17,239 nucleotides of DNA from contig JAJFMG010000036.1 of the NCBI GenBank assembly GCA_021772295.1, positions 1-17,239 on the forward strand, read 5' to 3'. The notes below the pieces were generated by a model. That model did not search any database. It was given only the letters and a program-made list of their open reading frames with translations, and was not told the origin of the DNA. The DNA comes from Chlamydiota bacterium (lineage in GTDB: Bacteria > Chlamydiota > Chlamydiia > Chlamydiales > Simkaniaceae). Both the position numbers and the translations under genes were made by a program. Each line of letters begins with the position of its first letter. Positions within the stretch are counted from its first letter, which is position 1. Shown one piece after another: positions 6,485 through 14,837 of this stretch.

Positions 6485-7138
6485 ATGACATTAGAGTTCA
6501 TGGGAAAGAAAAAAGGAATGACAAGGGTCTTTGATAAAGAAGGCAATAGCGTTGTTTGCACAATTATTGAAGCGGAGCCAAATGTTGTCGTACAAGTGAA
6601 AACAAAAGAATCTGATGGATATCGCAGTGTTCAACTGGGCGCCATGAAAGTAAGAGATTCAAGAAAAAAGAATATCACAAAACCTCTGATTGGACATTTC
6701 TCTAAAGCAAAGGTTGAGCCAAGACATTTCTTAAAAGAATCAAGAATTGATAGTGATAAAGAATATGAAGTTGGTCAAGAGATTACACTTGATTTTTTTG
6801 CTGACTGTGAATTTGTGGATGTTTGTGGAAAATCAAAAGGTAAGGGTTACCAGGGTGTTATTAAAAGACATAACTTCTCAGGCGGACCTGCATCACACGG
6901 CTCAGGATTTCATAGACATGCAGGGTCAACTGGAATGAGATCGACTCCGGGAAGATGTCTTCCAGGTGTTAGGATGCCAGGACACATGGGTGACCAGAGA
7001 GTCACAACAGAGAATCTAAAAGTAGTAAAAATTCTTGCCGATAAAAATCTTATTCTTGTCAAAGGAGCAATACCGGGTGCTAGAGAAGGTTTTGTAACGA
7101 TTAGGAAAGCGCTGAAAAAACGGAACAAGAAAAAGTAA
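6485..7138 (+). CDS. rplC: 50S ribosomal protein L3
   Basis: L3 is an early-assembling large-subunit protein whose long loop reaches the peptidyl transferase centre. The start MTLEFMGKKKGMTRVF and the loop block at residues 133-175 (SGGPASHGS, HRHAGSTGMRSTPGR, MPGHMGDQRVT) are characteristic. Length 217 is normal. Where E. coli has the Gln150 methylated by PrmB (AGQMG), this protein has His167 (PGHMG). The ATG at 6485 follows AAGGAAGAG at 6472-6480. It is the first gene of the cluster: rpsJ, which precedes rplC in most bacteria, is not here, and the same is true in Chlamydia. Confidence 0.97.
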   Translation: MTLEFMGKKKGMTRVFDKEGNSVVCTIIEAEPNVVVQVKTKESDGYRSVQLGAMKVRDSRKKNITKPLIGHFSKAKVEPRHFLKESRIDSDKEYEVGQEITLDFFADCEFVDVCGKSKGKGYQGVIKRHNFSGGPASHGSGFHRHAGSTGMRSTPGRCLPGVRMPGHMGDQRVTTENLKVVKILADKNLILVKGAIPGAREGFVTIRKALKKRNKKK

Positions 7139-7156
7139 TTCAGGTAGAGGTTAAAG

Positions 7157-7849
7157 TTGAGCAATCTAAAAAAATACGATTTAAGTGGAAAGCAGCTAGG
7201 AGATGTAGAACTCTCTGACTCTCTTCTGACGAAAGAATTAAATTCACAGGTCGTGAAGGATTATATAGTTGCAATTAGAAAGAACAAAAGACAATGGAGT
7301 GCTAGTACCAAAGGACGATCTGAGGTAAAACACACTACAAGAAAGCCACATCCTCAAAAAGGAACAGGTAAAGCGAGACAAGGATCGCTTGTTTCTCCTC
7401 AATTTAAAGGTGGTGGTATTGTATTCGGACCCAAACCCAAATTTGATATGCACACACGGATTAATAAAAAAGAAAGAAGAAAAGCAGTTGCATTCCTTCT
7501 ATCCGAAAAAATTGCCTCAGGAAACATTTCTGTTCTAGAGCTCGGATCAATGAGTGAGCCAAAAACAAAATCTGTCGCATCTTTTTTTGAAACCGTTGGT
7601 GTGAGTGGAAAACGAGTTCTCTTTTTGGCAGACACTAATCTAAGTAAGGATAGAGAAGGCAAAGAAGAATTATATGAAAGTGTAAGTTGCTTCATTAAAA
7701 GCATGAGAAATATACCGAAGACATCATTTATGCCGGCATCAAGTATCAGCGGCTATGATGTAATTTCAAGTCAGGAAATCATTATCTTAGATAGCTCTGT
7801 TGCAGAGCTGTTTTCAGTTTTAGAGAGAGCAAACAATGGAAAATCATAG
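7157..7849 (+). CDS. rplD: 50S ribosomal protein L4
   Basis: L4 binds domain I of 23S rRNA, and its extended loop lines the exit tunnel. The loop is clear at about residues 54-97 (GRSEVKHTTRKPHPQKGTGK, RQGSLVSPQFKGGGI, FGPKP). The 230 residues are somewhat longer than in E. coli (201) but similar to the chlamydial protein. The N-terminal KKYDLSGK and KDYIVAIRKNKRQWSA segments resemble it. The start is TTG at 7157, preceded by AGAGG at about 7146-7150; no upstream ATG fits. The gene overlaps rplW by 14 bases. In E. coli L4 also regulates the S10 operon; nothing here shows that directly. Confidence 0.96.
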   Translation: MSNLKKYDLSGKQLGDVELSDSLLTKELNSQVVKDYIVAIRKNKRQWSASTKGRSEVKHTTRKPHPQKGTGKARQGSLVSPQFKGGGIVFGPKPKFDMHTRINKKERRKAVAFLLSEKIASGNISVLELGSMSEPKTKSVASFFETVGVSGKRVLFLADTNLSKDREGKEELYESVSCFIKSMRNIPKTSFMPASSISGYDVISSQEIIILDSSVAELFSVLERANNGKS

Positions 7850-8180
7850 AAAAAGTCCCTACGCGGTAATTAAGTCTCGCTATGTAACAGAGAAGACAAG
7901 TATGCTTCAGAACTTGCAAACAGCAGATGCTAATAAATCTTTAAAAAAGTGTGACAAACCAAAGGTTGCCTTTCTTGTAGATCAAAAAGCTACCAAGTTA
8001 GAGATAAAAAAAGCGGTAGAAGAAATATATCGTGATAATAAAATTAAAGTGATGTCAGTAAATACAATTACAATGAAGCCAAAAAAGAGAAGAGTACGTG
8101 GATTTCTAGGTTTTAGATCTGGTTCTAAAAAAGCGATTGTGACTCTTAGGTCAACCGATAGCATCGAAGCTGCAGTATAG
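7836..8180 (+). CDS. rplW: 50S ribosomal protein L23
   Basis: L23 sits at the tunnel exit and docks trigger factor and SRP. The frame shows the family pattern: an N-terminal VIKSRYVTEKTS block, then KVAFLVDQKATKLEIKKAVE, then the basic loop KPKKRRVRGFLGFR. Length is 114, with about 15 more residues between the first two blocks than in the shortest homologues. Its ATG at 7836 lies inside the end of rplD, with GAGAGAG just before, suggesting coupled translation. Confidence 0.95.
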   Translation: MENHRKSPYAVIKSRYVTEKTSMLQNLQTADANKSLKKCDKPKVAFLVDQKATKLEIKKAVEEIYRDNKIKVMSVNTITMKPKKRRVRGFLGFRSGSKKAIVTLRSTDSIEAAV

Positions 8181-8197
8181 TTTAGGAGATAGCACAA

Positions 8198-9040
8198 ATG
8201 GTAAAGAAATTTCGTCCAATTACACCTTCGCTTAGGAAGCTAGTACTCCCAAGTAATGAAGAACTTACAAGAAAAAAAGGTAAGAGAGCTACTGTAAAGC
8301 CTACAAAAAGTCTTCTTCTACCGAAAAGAAGAACAAATGGTCGTAATCATAACGGTCATATTACTTGTAGACATCGTGGTGGTGGCCATAAAAGATTTTA
8401 TCGAATTATAGATTTTAGAAGAGATAAAGACGCAATTGAAGCAAAAGTTGCTTCAATTGAATACGATCCGAACAGATCAGCCCATATTGCACTTTTGCAT
8501 TATATGGACGGCGAAAAGAGATATATTATTGCTCCACAAGGATTAAAAGCTGGCGACAAAGTAATGTCTGGTAAAGATGCTCCTTTTGAGGCTGGTTGTG
8601 CAATGGCTCTTTCTGATATGCCTTTAGGCTCTGTTATTCATAACATAGAGCTTGTTCCGTCAAGGGGGGCAAAATTAGTAAGGTCTGCAGGACTCTCCGC
8701 GCAGCTTCTTGCTAGAAGTAATGGTTATGCTACTTTAAAAATGCCTTCAGGCGAAGTTAGAATGGTAAGCGATAAATGCAAAGCTACTTTTGGGGCAGTT
8801 TCAAATGCGGAAAGAAGTCTAAGAGTAGAAGGTAAAGCTGGTAGAATGCGATGGAAGGGGATTAGACCGACCGTTAGAGGTACTGCTATGAACCCAGTCG
8901 ATCACCCGCATGGTGGTGGTGAAGGTAGACATAATGGATATATTCCTCGTACACCTTGGGGTATGCAAACAAAGGGCTTCAAAACAAGAGCTAAGAAAAA
9001 ATCTAAAAAGATGATCATTAAGGATCGTAGAAAGAAATAG
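8198..9040 (+). CDS. rplB: 50S ribosomal protein L2
   Basis: L2 is a core protein near the peptidyl transferase centre and bridges to 16S rRNA. The 280 residues are normal. Diagnostic blocks are [20 protein letters not shown] at residues 47-66, the SH3-like and OB-like core, and [14 protein letters not shown] at 231-244 with the conserved histidines 236 and 238. The basic tail ([10 protein letters not shown]) follows. The ATG is preceded by TAGGAGA at 8180-8187. Next gene rpsS begins 8 bases after the stop. Confidence 0.98.
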   Translation: MVKKFRPITPSLRKLVLPSNEELTRKKGKRATVKPTKSLLLPKRRTNGRNHNGHITCRHRGGGHKRFYRIIDFRRDKDAIEAKVASIEYDPNRSAHIALLHYMDGEKRYIIAPQGLKAGDKVMSGKDAPFEAGCAMALSDMPLGSVIHNIELVPSRGAKLVRSAGLSAQLLARSNGYATLKMPSGEVRMVSDKCKATFGAVSNAERSLRVEGKAGRMRWKGIRPTVRGTAMNPVDHPHGGGEGRHNGYIPRTPWGMQTKGFKTRAKKKSKKMIIKDRRKK

Positions 9041-9048
9041 GAAAGAAT

Positions 9049-9312
9049 ATGGGAAGATCTCTAAGAAAAGGTCCTTTTGTCGATCATCATTTGCTCACAA
9101 AAGTGCAAAAACAGAATGAAGGTGGATCTAAGAATCCAATTAAAACATGGTCTAGAAGATCTATGATAATTCCAGATATGATTGGACATACTTTTGAGGT
9201 TCATAATGGAAAAAAATTCATTACTGTATTCGTATCAGAGAATATGGTTGGACACCGCCTAGGGGAATTTTCTCCTACTAGATTATTTAAAGGCCATCCA
9301 GTTAAAAAATAA
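9049..9312 (+). CDS. rpsS: 30S ribosomal protein S19
   Basis: S19 lies in the head of the small subunit and contacts S13. The 87-residue frame opens with [16 protein letters not shown] and contains [19 protein letters not shown] and [13 protein letters not shown], all near-invariant in S19. GGAAAG at about 9040-9045 serves as ribosome binding site. rplV starts 9 bases after the stop. Confidence 0.98.
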   Translation: MGRSLRKGPFVDHHLLTKVQKQNEGGSKNPIKTWSRRSMIIPDMIGHTFEVHNGKKFITVFVSENMVGHRLGEFSPTRLFKGHPVKK

Positions 9313-9321
9313 GGAAAAGTA

Positions 9322-9654
9322 ATGCACCAGGCAACAGCGAAAACAAAGTACGTGAGAATCAGCCCCAAAAAGGCAAGACTAGTTGCAGATCTTGTACGCG
9401 GAATGAATGCGGAAAAAGCTCTTTTACAACTCACCCAAATTAATATGAAAGCTGGAAGACTCATCAAGAGAACTTTACAAAGTGCAATGGCTAATGCTGA
9501 GACACTTTATGAGGTCAAAAAGGAGAGTTTAGTAATTTCAGAAATCAGAGTAGATGAAGGCCCAACTCTTAAAAGATCGAAGCCGAAAAACAAAGGGGGA
9601 AGAGTCCCTATTATGAAAAGAACAAGTCATTTCAAAATAGTCGTAGAAGGATAA
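9322..9654 (+). CDS. rplV: 50S ribosomal protein L22
   Basis: L22 contributes the beta hairpin that narrows the exit tunnel. The 110 residues show KYVRISPKKARLVADLVRG at 9-27 and the hairpin and C-terminal block VDEGPTLKRSKPKNKGGR with MKRTSH near the end. The short N terminus (MHQATAKT) is like the chlamydial form. AAGGAAAAG at 9311-9319 precedes the ATG. Confidence 0.97.
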   Translation: MHQATAKTKYVRISPKKARLVADLVRGMNAEKALLQLTQINMKAGRLIKRTLQSAMANAETLYEVKKESLVISEIRVDEGPTLKRSKPKNKGGRVPIMKRTSHFKIVVEG

Positions 9655-9660
9655 GGGAAT

Positions 9661-10299
9661 ATGGGACAGAAAACATCTCCAATTGGTTTTAGACTAGTAT
9701 TAAGAAAAAATTGGCGTTCAAAATGGTTTGCAAATATGCAAGAATTTGGCGCTAATTTACAAGAAGATGAACAAATTCGTAGATATTTGGAAAAAAGACC
9801 TTGCTGCGTTGGTACTGCATTTATTGAAATCAAGCGTATGAGCGAAAAAATCGAAGTAACTCTTCACACTGCAAGACCAGGTCTTGTTATTGGGAAGAAG
9901 GGCATTGAAATTGAACAAATCAAGCAAGACCTGCGTCGGAAAACTGGAAAGGAAATCTGGATTGAAGTTGCCGAAGTAAAGCGTCCAGATCTTGATGCAA
10001 AACTTGTTGCTGAATCTATAGCAAAACAGATTGAGCGAAGAGTTGCATTTAGAAGAGCGTTGAAAAAGGCAATCCAATCATCTATGGATGCGGGCGCTCT
10101 TGGAATTAAGGTGCAAGTCTCAGGAAGAGTCGGCGGTGCAGAGATTGCAAGAACTGAATGGTACAAAGAGGGTAGAGTTCCTCTTCATACACTTCGTGCG
10201 AATATTGATTATGCACCTGCAAGGGCTGAAACTACCTACGGATCTATTGCGGTCAAGGTTTGGATTAATCGAGGAAACGAGGAATCCTTAAAGGGATAA
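9661..10299 (+). CDS. rpsC: 30S ribosomal protein S3
   Basis: S3 forms part of the mRNA entry site and helicase activity of the small subunit. The 212-residue frame starts [12 protein letters not shown], has a type II KH domain with the G-x-x-G loop GKKG at residues 78-81 (within [13 protein letters not shown]), and ends with the C-terminal domain blocks [20 protein letters not shown] and IDYA. Only 6 bases separate it from rplV, and the ribosome binding site AAGGATAAGGG overlaps the rplV stop. Confidence 0.97.
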   Translation: MGQKTSPIGFRLVLRKNWRSKWFANMQEFGANLQEDEQIRRYLEKRPCCVGTAFIEIKRMSEKIEVTLHTARPGLVIGKKGIEIEQIKQDLRRKTGKEIWIEVAEVKRPDLDAKLVAESIAKQIERRVAFRRALKKAIQSSMDAGALGIKVQVSGRVGGAEIARTEWYKEGRVPLHTLRANIDYAPARAETTYGSIAVKVWINRGNEESLKG

Positions 10300-10312
10300 T
10301 TAGGAGAGATAA

Positions 10313-10732
10313 ATGGCATTACTTCCAGCAAGAACGAAGTTTCGAAAGCAGCAAAAAGGAAAACTAACAGGCCTTACAAAGGGCGGTGAGTTTGTTGAAT
10401 TTGGTGATTATGGAATGCAGGTTCTTCAAAGAGGAAAAATTACAGGAAAGCAGATCGAAGCTTGTAGAGTTGCAATTAACAGATATTTCAGTAGAAAAGG
10501 TAAGGTTTGGATCCGAATTTTTCCAGATAAGCCCGTGACTAAAAAGCCTGCTGAGACCCGAATGGGTAAAGGTAAAGGTTCTACGGATCATTGGGTTGCT
10601 CCAGTTCGACCCGGCAGAATTCTTTTTGAGGTTGGAAATGTTTCACGTGAGGACGCAGTAATTGCACTTTCAAAAGCAACAGCAAAGCTTCATTTGAGAA
10701 CTAGATTTGTAGAACGACTAGAAAGGGTATAG
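10313..10732 (+). CDS. rplP: 50S ribosomal protein L16
   Basis: L16 organises the tRNA sites near the A-site of the large subunit. The 139 residues contain [20 protein letters not shown], the [11 protein letters not shown] block, [20 protein letters not shown] and RMGKGKG, closely like chlamydial L16. The arginine hydroxylated by RoxA (YcfD) in E. coli lies in this conserved region, but I cannot tell whether modification occurs here. TAGGAGAG at 10301-10308 precedes the ATG. Confidence 0.97.
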   Translation: MALLPARTKFRKQQKGKLTGLTKGGEFVEFGDYGMQVLQRGKITGKQIEACRVAINRYFSRKGKVWIRIFPDKPVTKKPAETRMGKGKGSTDHWVAPVRPGRILFEVGNVSREDAVIALSKATAKLHLRTRFVERLERV

Positions 10733-10742
10733 GCTTAATTTC

Positions 10743-10943
10743 ATGACAAAAATGACCGATCTAAAAAAGCAAAGTGAAAGCGACCTACTAGTTCAATTAA
10801 AAGAAACTAGTATGAATATTTTCAAATTGCAAAGTGAATTGAAAGTGAATAGAAAGCTTGATAAACCACATGAGCTAAAATCACTTAAGAAAAAAAGAGC
10901 TAGAATTTTAACTCTAGTCAACCAAAAAAGTAAGGAAAGCTAA
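10743..10943 (+). CDS. rpmC: 50S ribosomal protein L29
   Basis: L29 is a small helical protein at the exit-tunnel rim beside L23. The 66-residue frame is two helices with the family pattern [15 protein letters not shown], then [23 protein letters not shown]. The position between rplP and rpsQ confirms it. The stop overlaps the rpsQ start by one base (TAATG). The ATG at 10743 lacks a clear ribosome binding site; an internal ATG at 10752 is a possible alternative, and coupling to rplP may compensate. Confidence 0.93.
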   Translation: MTKMTDLKKQSESDLLVQLKETSMNIFKLQSELKVNRKLDKPHELKSLKKKRARILTLVNQKSKES

Positions 10944-11194
10944 TGCAGTTAACTAGCGGAAGAAAAGTGAAAGAAGGTGTTGTTGTTTCTAGCAAAATGC
11001 AGAAGACTGTGACAGTCAATGTAGAGAGAACTGTAAAACATCCACTTTATAAGAAAGTTACAAAACGTGGGAAAAAATATTATGCCCACTGCGAACTAGA
11101 AGGTGTAAGCGATGGCACAAAAGTTCGAATCCAAGAGACAAGACCTATGTCTAAATTAAAGAGATGGGTTGTTGTTGAGGTTTTATCTAAGTAA
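10943..11194 (+). CDS. rpsQ: 30S ribosomal protein S17
   Basis: S17 is a primary 16S rRNA binder with an OB fold. The 83 residues carry [20 protein letters not shown], the [11 protein letters not shown] block, KKYYAHCE, and [19 protein letters not shown], all typical. The ATG at 10943 shares its A with the rpmC stop, with AAGGAAAG just upstream, so the two genes are translationally coupled. Confidence 0.97.
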   Translation: MQLTSGRKVKEGVVVSSKMQKTVTVNVERTVKHPLYKKVTKRGKKYYAHCELEGVSDGTKVRIQETRPMSKLKRWVVVEVLSK

Positions 11195-11218
11195 AAATTA
11201 CGGGCAAAAGAGAGCGAA

Positions 11219-11587
11219 ATGATACAGCAAGAAACAGAATTAGATGTAGCGGACAATAGCGGCGCAAAACGTGTAAAATGCTTTAAAGTCCTTGGTGGAA
11301 GTAAAAGACGGTACGCTGGAGTTGGCGATGTTGTAGTTTGCTCTGTTAAGGAAGTGGATCCAAAGTCTGCAATTAAGAAAGGTGATGTTATCAAAGCTGT
11401 AATTGTTAGAACAAGTAGTTATATCCGCAGAAAAGATGGATCAACTCTTAAATTTTTTCAAAACAGCTGTGTAATTATTGATGAAAAGTTGAATCCAAAG
11501 GGTACTCGTATATTTGGGCCCGTAGCAAGAGAAGTTAGAGACAAGGGCTTTTTAAAAATCAGTTCACTTGCACCAGAAGTTATATAG
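11219..11587 (+). CDS. rplN: 50S ribosomal protein L14
   Basis: L14 binds 23S rRNA and contacts the small subunit; it is also the docking site of RsfS-type silencing factors. The 122 residues show [20 protein letters not shown], a central [11 protein letters not shown], the [18 protein letters not shown] block and [17 protein letters not shown] at the end, so the whole protein is covered. AGAGCGA lies just before the ATG. The 24-base gap from rpsQ is one of the larger ones in this part. Confidence 0.98.
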   Translation: MIQQETELDVADNSGAKRVKCFKVLGGSKRRYAGVGDVVVCSVKEVDPKSAIKKGDVIKAVIVRTSSYIRRKDGSTLKFFQNSCVIIDEKLNPKGTRIFGPVAREVRDKGFLKISSLAPEVI

Positions 11588-11601
11588 AGAAGGAACAAAA
11601 A

Positions 11602-11943
11602 ATGAGTAAATGGATAAAAAAAGGCGATTTAGTACTAGTCCTTGCTGGAAATGAGAAAGGAAAGTCTGGAGAAGTTCTATCAAGAAAAAAAGATAGAGTG
11701 CTGGTTCAGGGTATTAATATTAGAAAAAAGCATATGAAGCAAAGAAGTCAGGAAGTTCCCTCTGATATAGTAAGTATTGAGGTTCCTATTCACATTTCAA
11801 ATGTAGCTATATGTGATAAAGATGGAAAAAAATTAAAACTAAAGTTTGTTTCTGATGAGAAAGGTACAAAGTCTCTTTGCTATGATAAAGACTCTAAGAC
11901 AGAAACGTATAGAACTCTTAAAAAACCCGCAAAGGTGAAATAA
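11602..11943 (+). CDS. rplX: 50S ribosomal protein L24
   Basis: L24 starts large-subunit assembly. A KOW motif occupies about residues 6-35 ([20 protein letters not shown] then [14 protein letters not shown]), followed by IRKKHMKQ and the [12 protein letters not shown] block. Length 113 is slightly longer than in E. coli (104), with extra charged residues at the C terminus. AGAAGGAA precedes the ATG; rplE follows 5 bases after the stop. Confidence 0.96.
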   Translation: MSKWIKKGDLVLVLAGNEKGKSGEVLSRKKDRVLVQGINIRKKHMKQRSQEVPSDIVSIEVPIHISNVAICDKDGKKLKLKFVSDEKGTKSLCYDKDSKTETYRTLKKPAKVK

Positions 11944-11948
11944 TACAG

Positions 11949-12500
11949 ATGTCCAGATTGAAGAAGAAATATAACGAAGAAATCAAGTCAGCTTTGAAAG
12001 AAAAGTTTTGTTATGAAAATGTGATGCAAATTCCAGGTCTAAAGAAAATTATCATTAGCATGGGTGTTGCAGAAGCTTTAAAGGACAAGAACGTAATGCA
12101 GGATTGTTCAAGAGAGCTCATGATGTTGTCTGGGCAGAAGCCAATCAGAATTAAAGCAAAAAAGTCCATCTCCAATTTTAAATTAAGAGAAGGTCAAGAA
12201 ATTGCACTAAAGGTAACAATGCGCGGCGTGAGAATGTTCGAATTCATGGATAGATTCTCTAATATCGTAGCCCCAAGGATTCGTGACTTTAGAGGATTTA
12301 AGGCAAAAGGTGATGGATCTGGAAACTATACACTCGGTTTAAGTGACCAGCAAGTATTTCCAGAAATAGATTTGGATAAAGTAAAAAGAGATCAAGGTAT
12401 GCATATTACATTTGTTACCAGTGCAAAAAAGGATGAGGAGTGTTTAGAACTTCTTAGAATGCTTGGCCTACCTTTAGAAAAAAAAAGTGAGAGGAAATAG
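11949..12500 (+). CDS. rplE: 50S ribosomal protein L5
   Basis: L5 carries 5S rRNA and contacts the P-site tRNA. The 183 residues show [12 protein letters not shown], the [19 protein letters not shown] block, [21 protein letters not shown], and the [20 protein letters not shown] loop. The next gene is rpsH; rpsN (S14), which lies between rplE and rpsH in E. coli and B. subtilis, is missing. Only 5 bases separate it from rpsH. Confidence 0.98.
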   Translation: MSRLKKKYNEEIKSALKEKFCYENVMQIPGLKKIIISMGVAEALKDKNVMQDCSRELMMLSGQKPIRIKAKKSISNFKLREGQEIALKVTMRGVRMFEFMDRFSNIVAPRIRDFRGFKAKGDGSGNYTLGLSDQQVFPEIDLDKVKRDQGMHITFVTSAKKDEECLELLRMLGLPLEKKSERK

Positions 12501-12505
12501 ATAAT

Positions 12506-12898
12506 ATGCACAGTGACCCAATAGCAGACCTATTAACTAGAATAAGAAATGCCCTTACTGCCAAGCATCGATATGTTGATGTTAAGCTTAGCAAAATGAA
12601 CGTGGCTATTATCGAAGTTTTAAAAGAAAGAAAATATGTAAATGACTTTTTGAAGAGTGATGAAAAGCGATTGATTCGAGTATTTTTAAGGTATGATCTT
12701 TCAACAAGAGAGCCAAAAATTCGCGGGCTTAAGAGAGCTTCAAAACCTTCTCTAAGAAGATATGTAAAGCATAACGAAATTCCAAGAGTATTGAGTGGTC
12801 TTGGTACTGCAATTTTATCAACTCCGAAAGGCGTAGTTGATGGTAAATCAGCAAAAAATATGAAGGCGGGTGGCGAGCTACTCTGCACAGTATGGTAA
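12506..12898 (+). CDS. rpsH: 30S ribosomal protein S8
   Basis: S8 binds helix 21 of 16S rRNA in the platform and in E. coli represses the spc operon. The 130-residue frame has SDPIADLLTRIRNALTAKH, the KRASKPSLRRYV block, and the C-terminal GLGTAILSTPKGVV with GGELLCTVW. The ribosome binding site GAGAGGAAA lies in the end of rplE. Confidence 0.97.
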   Translation: MHSDPIADLLTRIRNALTAKHRYVDVKLSKMNVAIIEVLKERKYVNDFLKSDEKRLIRVFLRYDLSTREPKIRGLKRASKPSLRRYVKHNEIPRVLSGLGTAILSTPKGVVDGKSAKNMKAGGELLCTVW

Positions 12899-12917
12899 CG
12901 AAGAAAAGAGGTAATTG

Positions 12918-13460
12918 ATGTCACGACTTGCAAAAAGACCCATTCACGTGCCTAGTGGTGTGGAAGTTAAATTAGAAAAAGGCTTAGTAAAAGTGAAAGG
13001 TCCAAAGGGCAGCTTGGAAACAAAGCATCCAATAGATATTTTACTTAATCTAGAAGGTGATAGTCTCCATGTTGCTTTTAATGAAAAAGGGGAGAGCCCT
13101 TATCCATTTTTTGGTCTATTTAGGTCTCTCATAAATAATTCAGTAATTGGAGTTTCTACAGGTTTTGAAAAAAAGCTTCAGTTGATTGGGGTTGGTTATC
13201 GAGCAGCATTGAAAGGAACAATTCTTGAATTGCAATTAGGTTTTTCTCACCCATGTAATCTTGAATTGCCAGAGGGTATATCAGTAAACATCGAAAAAAG
13301 TACTCTGATTACTGTAACTGGCATTAATAAACAAGTAGTTGGTCAGTTTGCTGCAGATGTTCGCTCGCTGCGACCACCAGAACCATATAAAGGTAAAGGT
13401 GTTCGTTACGTGGATGAGTATGTACGTAAAAAGGCTGGAAAAGCAGCAAAAGGTAAGTAA
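12918..13460 (+). CDS. rplF: 50S ribosomal protein L6
   Basis: L6 lies near the GTPase-associated centre. The 180 residues consist of two similar domains. Signatures are SRLAKRPIHVPSGVEVKLEK at the start, LIGVGYRAALKG around residue 90, and the C-terminal RPPEPYKGKGVRYVDE with VRKKAGK. I prefer the ATG at 12918, which has AGAGG at 12907-12911 six bases upstream; an in-frame TTG at 12915 immediately before it is less likely. Next gene rplR starts 3 bases after the stop. Confidence 0.97.
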   Translation: MSRLAKRPIHVPSGVEVKLEKGLVKVKGPKGSLETKHPIDILLNLEGDSLHVAFNEKGESPYPFFGLFRSLINNSVIGVSTGFEKKLQLIGVGYRAALKGTILELQLGFSHPCNLELPEGISVNIEKSTLITVTGINKQVVGQFAADVRSLRPPEPYKGKGVRYVDEYVRKKAGKAAKGK

Positions 13461-13463
13461 GAG

Positions 13464-13826
13464 ATGGAAAATAGTTTAAGAAAAAGAGACGATGTTCGCC
13501 GTAAAAGAGCTCTTAGAATTAGAAAACATTTACGAGGAACAGCGCAGAAACCAAGACTGTCAGTTCAAAGATCTAATAGACACATTTCAGCTCAAATAAT
13601 TGATGACGAGAAAGGCGTTACTTTAGCATCATTTGGAACTCTTTCAAAAGATAGCAAGTTCAAAGTTAAATCGAGAGAAAGTGCCGCACATGTAGGCGAG
13701 CAGATTGCAACACTTGCTAAAGGAAAAAATATAGAAGCGGTTATATTTGATCGCGGAAGAAATAAATATCATGGCGTGATTGCATCTCTTGCAGATGCCG
13801 CAAGAAAAACTGGGCTTAAATTTTAG
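13464..13826 (+). CDS. rplR: 50S ribosomal protein L18
   Basis: L18 binds 5S rRNA with L5. The 120 residues carry KRALRIRKHLRGTAQKPRLS, SVQRSNRHISAQIIDD, the VGEQIATLAKGKNI helix, FDRGRNKYHGVI and a terminal basic GLKF, all family features. AAGGTAAG lies in the end of rplF, directly before the ATG, with almost no gap between the genes. Confidence 0.97.
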   Translation: MENSLRKRDDVRRKRALRIRKHLRGTAQKPRLSVQRSNRHISAQIIDDEKGVTLASFGTLSKDSKFKVKSRESAAHVGEQIATLAKGKNIEAVIFDRGRNKYHGVIASLADAARKTGLKF

Positions 13827-13840
13827 AGGAGTAGTTGTTA

Positions 13841-14320
13841 ATGGCAAAACGTCAGAAAGAAACAGAGAGTGATTTCGAAGAGAAAGTAATTCACATCAAC
13901 AGATGTTCTAAAGTTGTGAAAGGCGGAAGAAAGTTTAGTTTTTCGGCACTAGTTGTGATTGGGGATGGGAAAGGAAAGCTCGGTGTTGGATTTGCTAAGG
14001 CTAACGAAGTAGCGGATGCAATTCGAAAAGCCGGTGAGTCTGCAAGAAAGAATGTTTGTGAAATTGTTCTAGAGGGAACAACTATTCCTCATGAAGTTCT
14101 ATTTAAAAAAGACGGAGCAAGGGTTTTGCTAAAACCTGCAGGAGTTGGTACCGGAGTAATCGCTGGTTCTAAAATGAGATCTATATTCGAACTCGCTGGA
14201 GTAAAAGACATTATTGCAAAGAATTTGGGATCAAATAATCCGCTTAATCAAGTTAAAGCTACTGTAGACGCTCTTATAAGTGGAAGAAGTAGAAGCGAAA
14301 TTTTAGCGATTACAGCGTAA
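13841..14320 (+). CDS. rpsE: 30S ribosomal protein S5
   Basis: S5 acts in decoding fidelity and mRNA unwinding near the entry tunnel. The 159 residues have INRCSKVVKGGRKFSFSALV and VIGDGKGKLGVGFAKANEV, the double-stranded RNA-binding-like N-terminal domain, and KPAGVGTGVIAG with VKDIIAKNLGSNNPLN in the C-terminal domain. I chose the ATG at 13841 (AGAGGAG at 13825-13831, spacing 9); an in-frame TTG at 13835 is too close to that site. rpmD (L30) would normally follow but is absent. Confidence 0.97.
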   Translation: MAKRQKETESDFEEKVIHINRCSKVVKGGRKFSFSALVVIGDGKGKLGVGFAKANEVADAIRKAGESARKNVCEIVLEGTTIPHEVLFKKDGARVLLKPAGVGTGVIAGSKMRSIFELAGVKDIIAKNLGSNNPLNQVKATVDALISGRSRSEILAITA

Positions 14321-14342
14321 AGAAAACACATAGGTATTGAGA

Positions 14343-14795
14343 ATGAAATTATCAGAATTAATTGATAAGACAAGACACCGAAAGAATGTGCAGAGAGTTG
14401 GAAGAGGTCCAGGTTCTGGACGAGGTAAGACTTCATCAAGAGGCCATAAAGGTGATAAATCTAGATCGGGATACAAAAGGCGAGAAGGAAAAGAGGGTGG
14501 ACAGTTGCCCCTTTATCAAAAACTTCCGACCCGAGGTTTTTCAAATGTTCAATTCGAAAAGAAGATGTTCACTCTAAATTTAGATAGAATTAATGATCTA
14601 TTTGAAGACGGTGAGACACTTAACGTAGAGTCACTTGTTGCTAAAGGATTTCAGCTTAGAAAAGCTAAGGATGGAATTAAGATACTTGGAAATGGTGAGC
14701 TTACAAAGAAAATTACTATCGAAGCACACGGATTTACGAAAGGTGCCATAAAAAAACTCGAAGAAAAATCAATTGAGTTTAAGTTAATTAAGTAA
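14343..14795 (+). CDS. rplO: 50S ribosomal protein L15
   Basis: L15 stabilises late large-subunit assembly. The Gly- and Arg-rich N terminus (RVGRGPGSGRGKTSSRGHKG) and RREGKEGGQLPLYQKLP are typical, and GFTKGAIKKLEE near the C terminus matches the end of the family. With 150 residues it is normal. I chose the ATG at 14343 over an in-frame TTG at 14337 because AGG (14332-14334) then has a usual spacing of 8. It follows rpsE directly; L30 is not between them. Confidence 0.96.
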   Translation: MKLSELIDKTRHRKNVQRVGRGPGSGRGKTSSRGHKGDKSRSGYKRREGKEGGQLPLYQKLPTRGFSNVQFEKKMFTLNLDRINDLFEDGETLNVESLVAKGFQLRKAKDGIKILGNGELTKKITIEAHGFTKGAIKKLEEKSIEFKLIK

Positions 14796-14837
14796 GAAGA
14801 CATCACTTGCAATAGCAAGCAGAAGGTATGCCACAAT

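Noticed and set aside
9757..10166. Reverse-strand frames over rpsC
   Set aside because: They are antisense shadows of the KH-domain gene with no motif or start signal.
12454..12933. A 159-residue reverse-strand frame over rpsH
   Set aside because: It lies opposite a conserved ribosomal protein, has hydrophobic shadow composition and no promoter or ribosome binding site.
14806..14819. CTTGC-AATA-GCAAG hairpin between rplO and secY
   Set aside because: A stem of only 5 bp without a T tract is too weak to call a terminator or attenuator.
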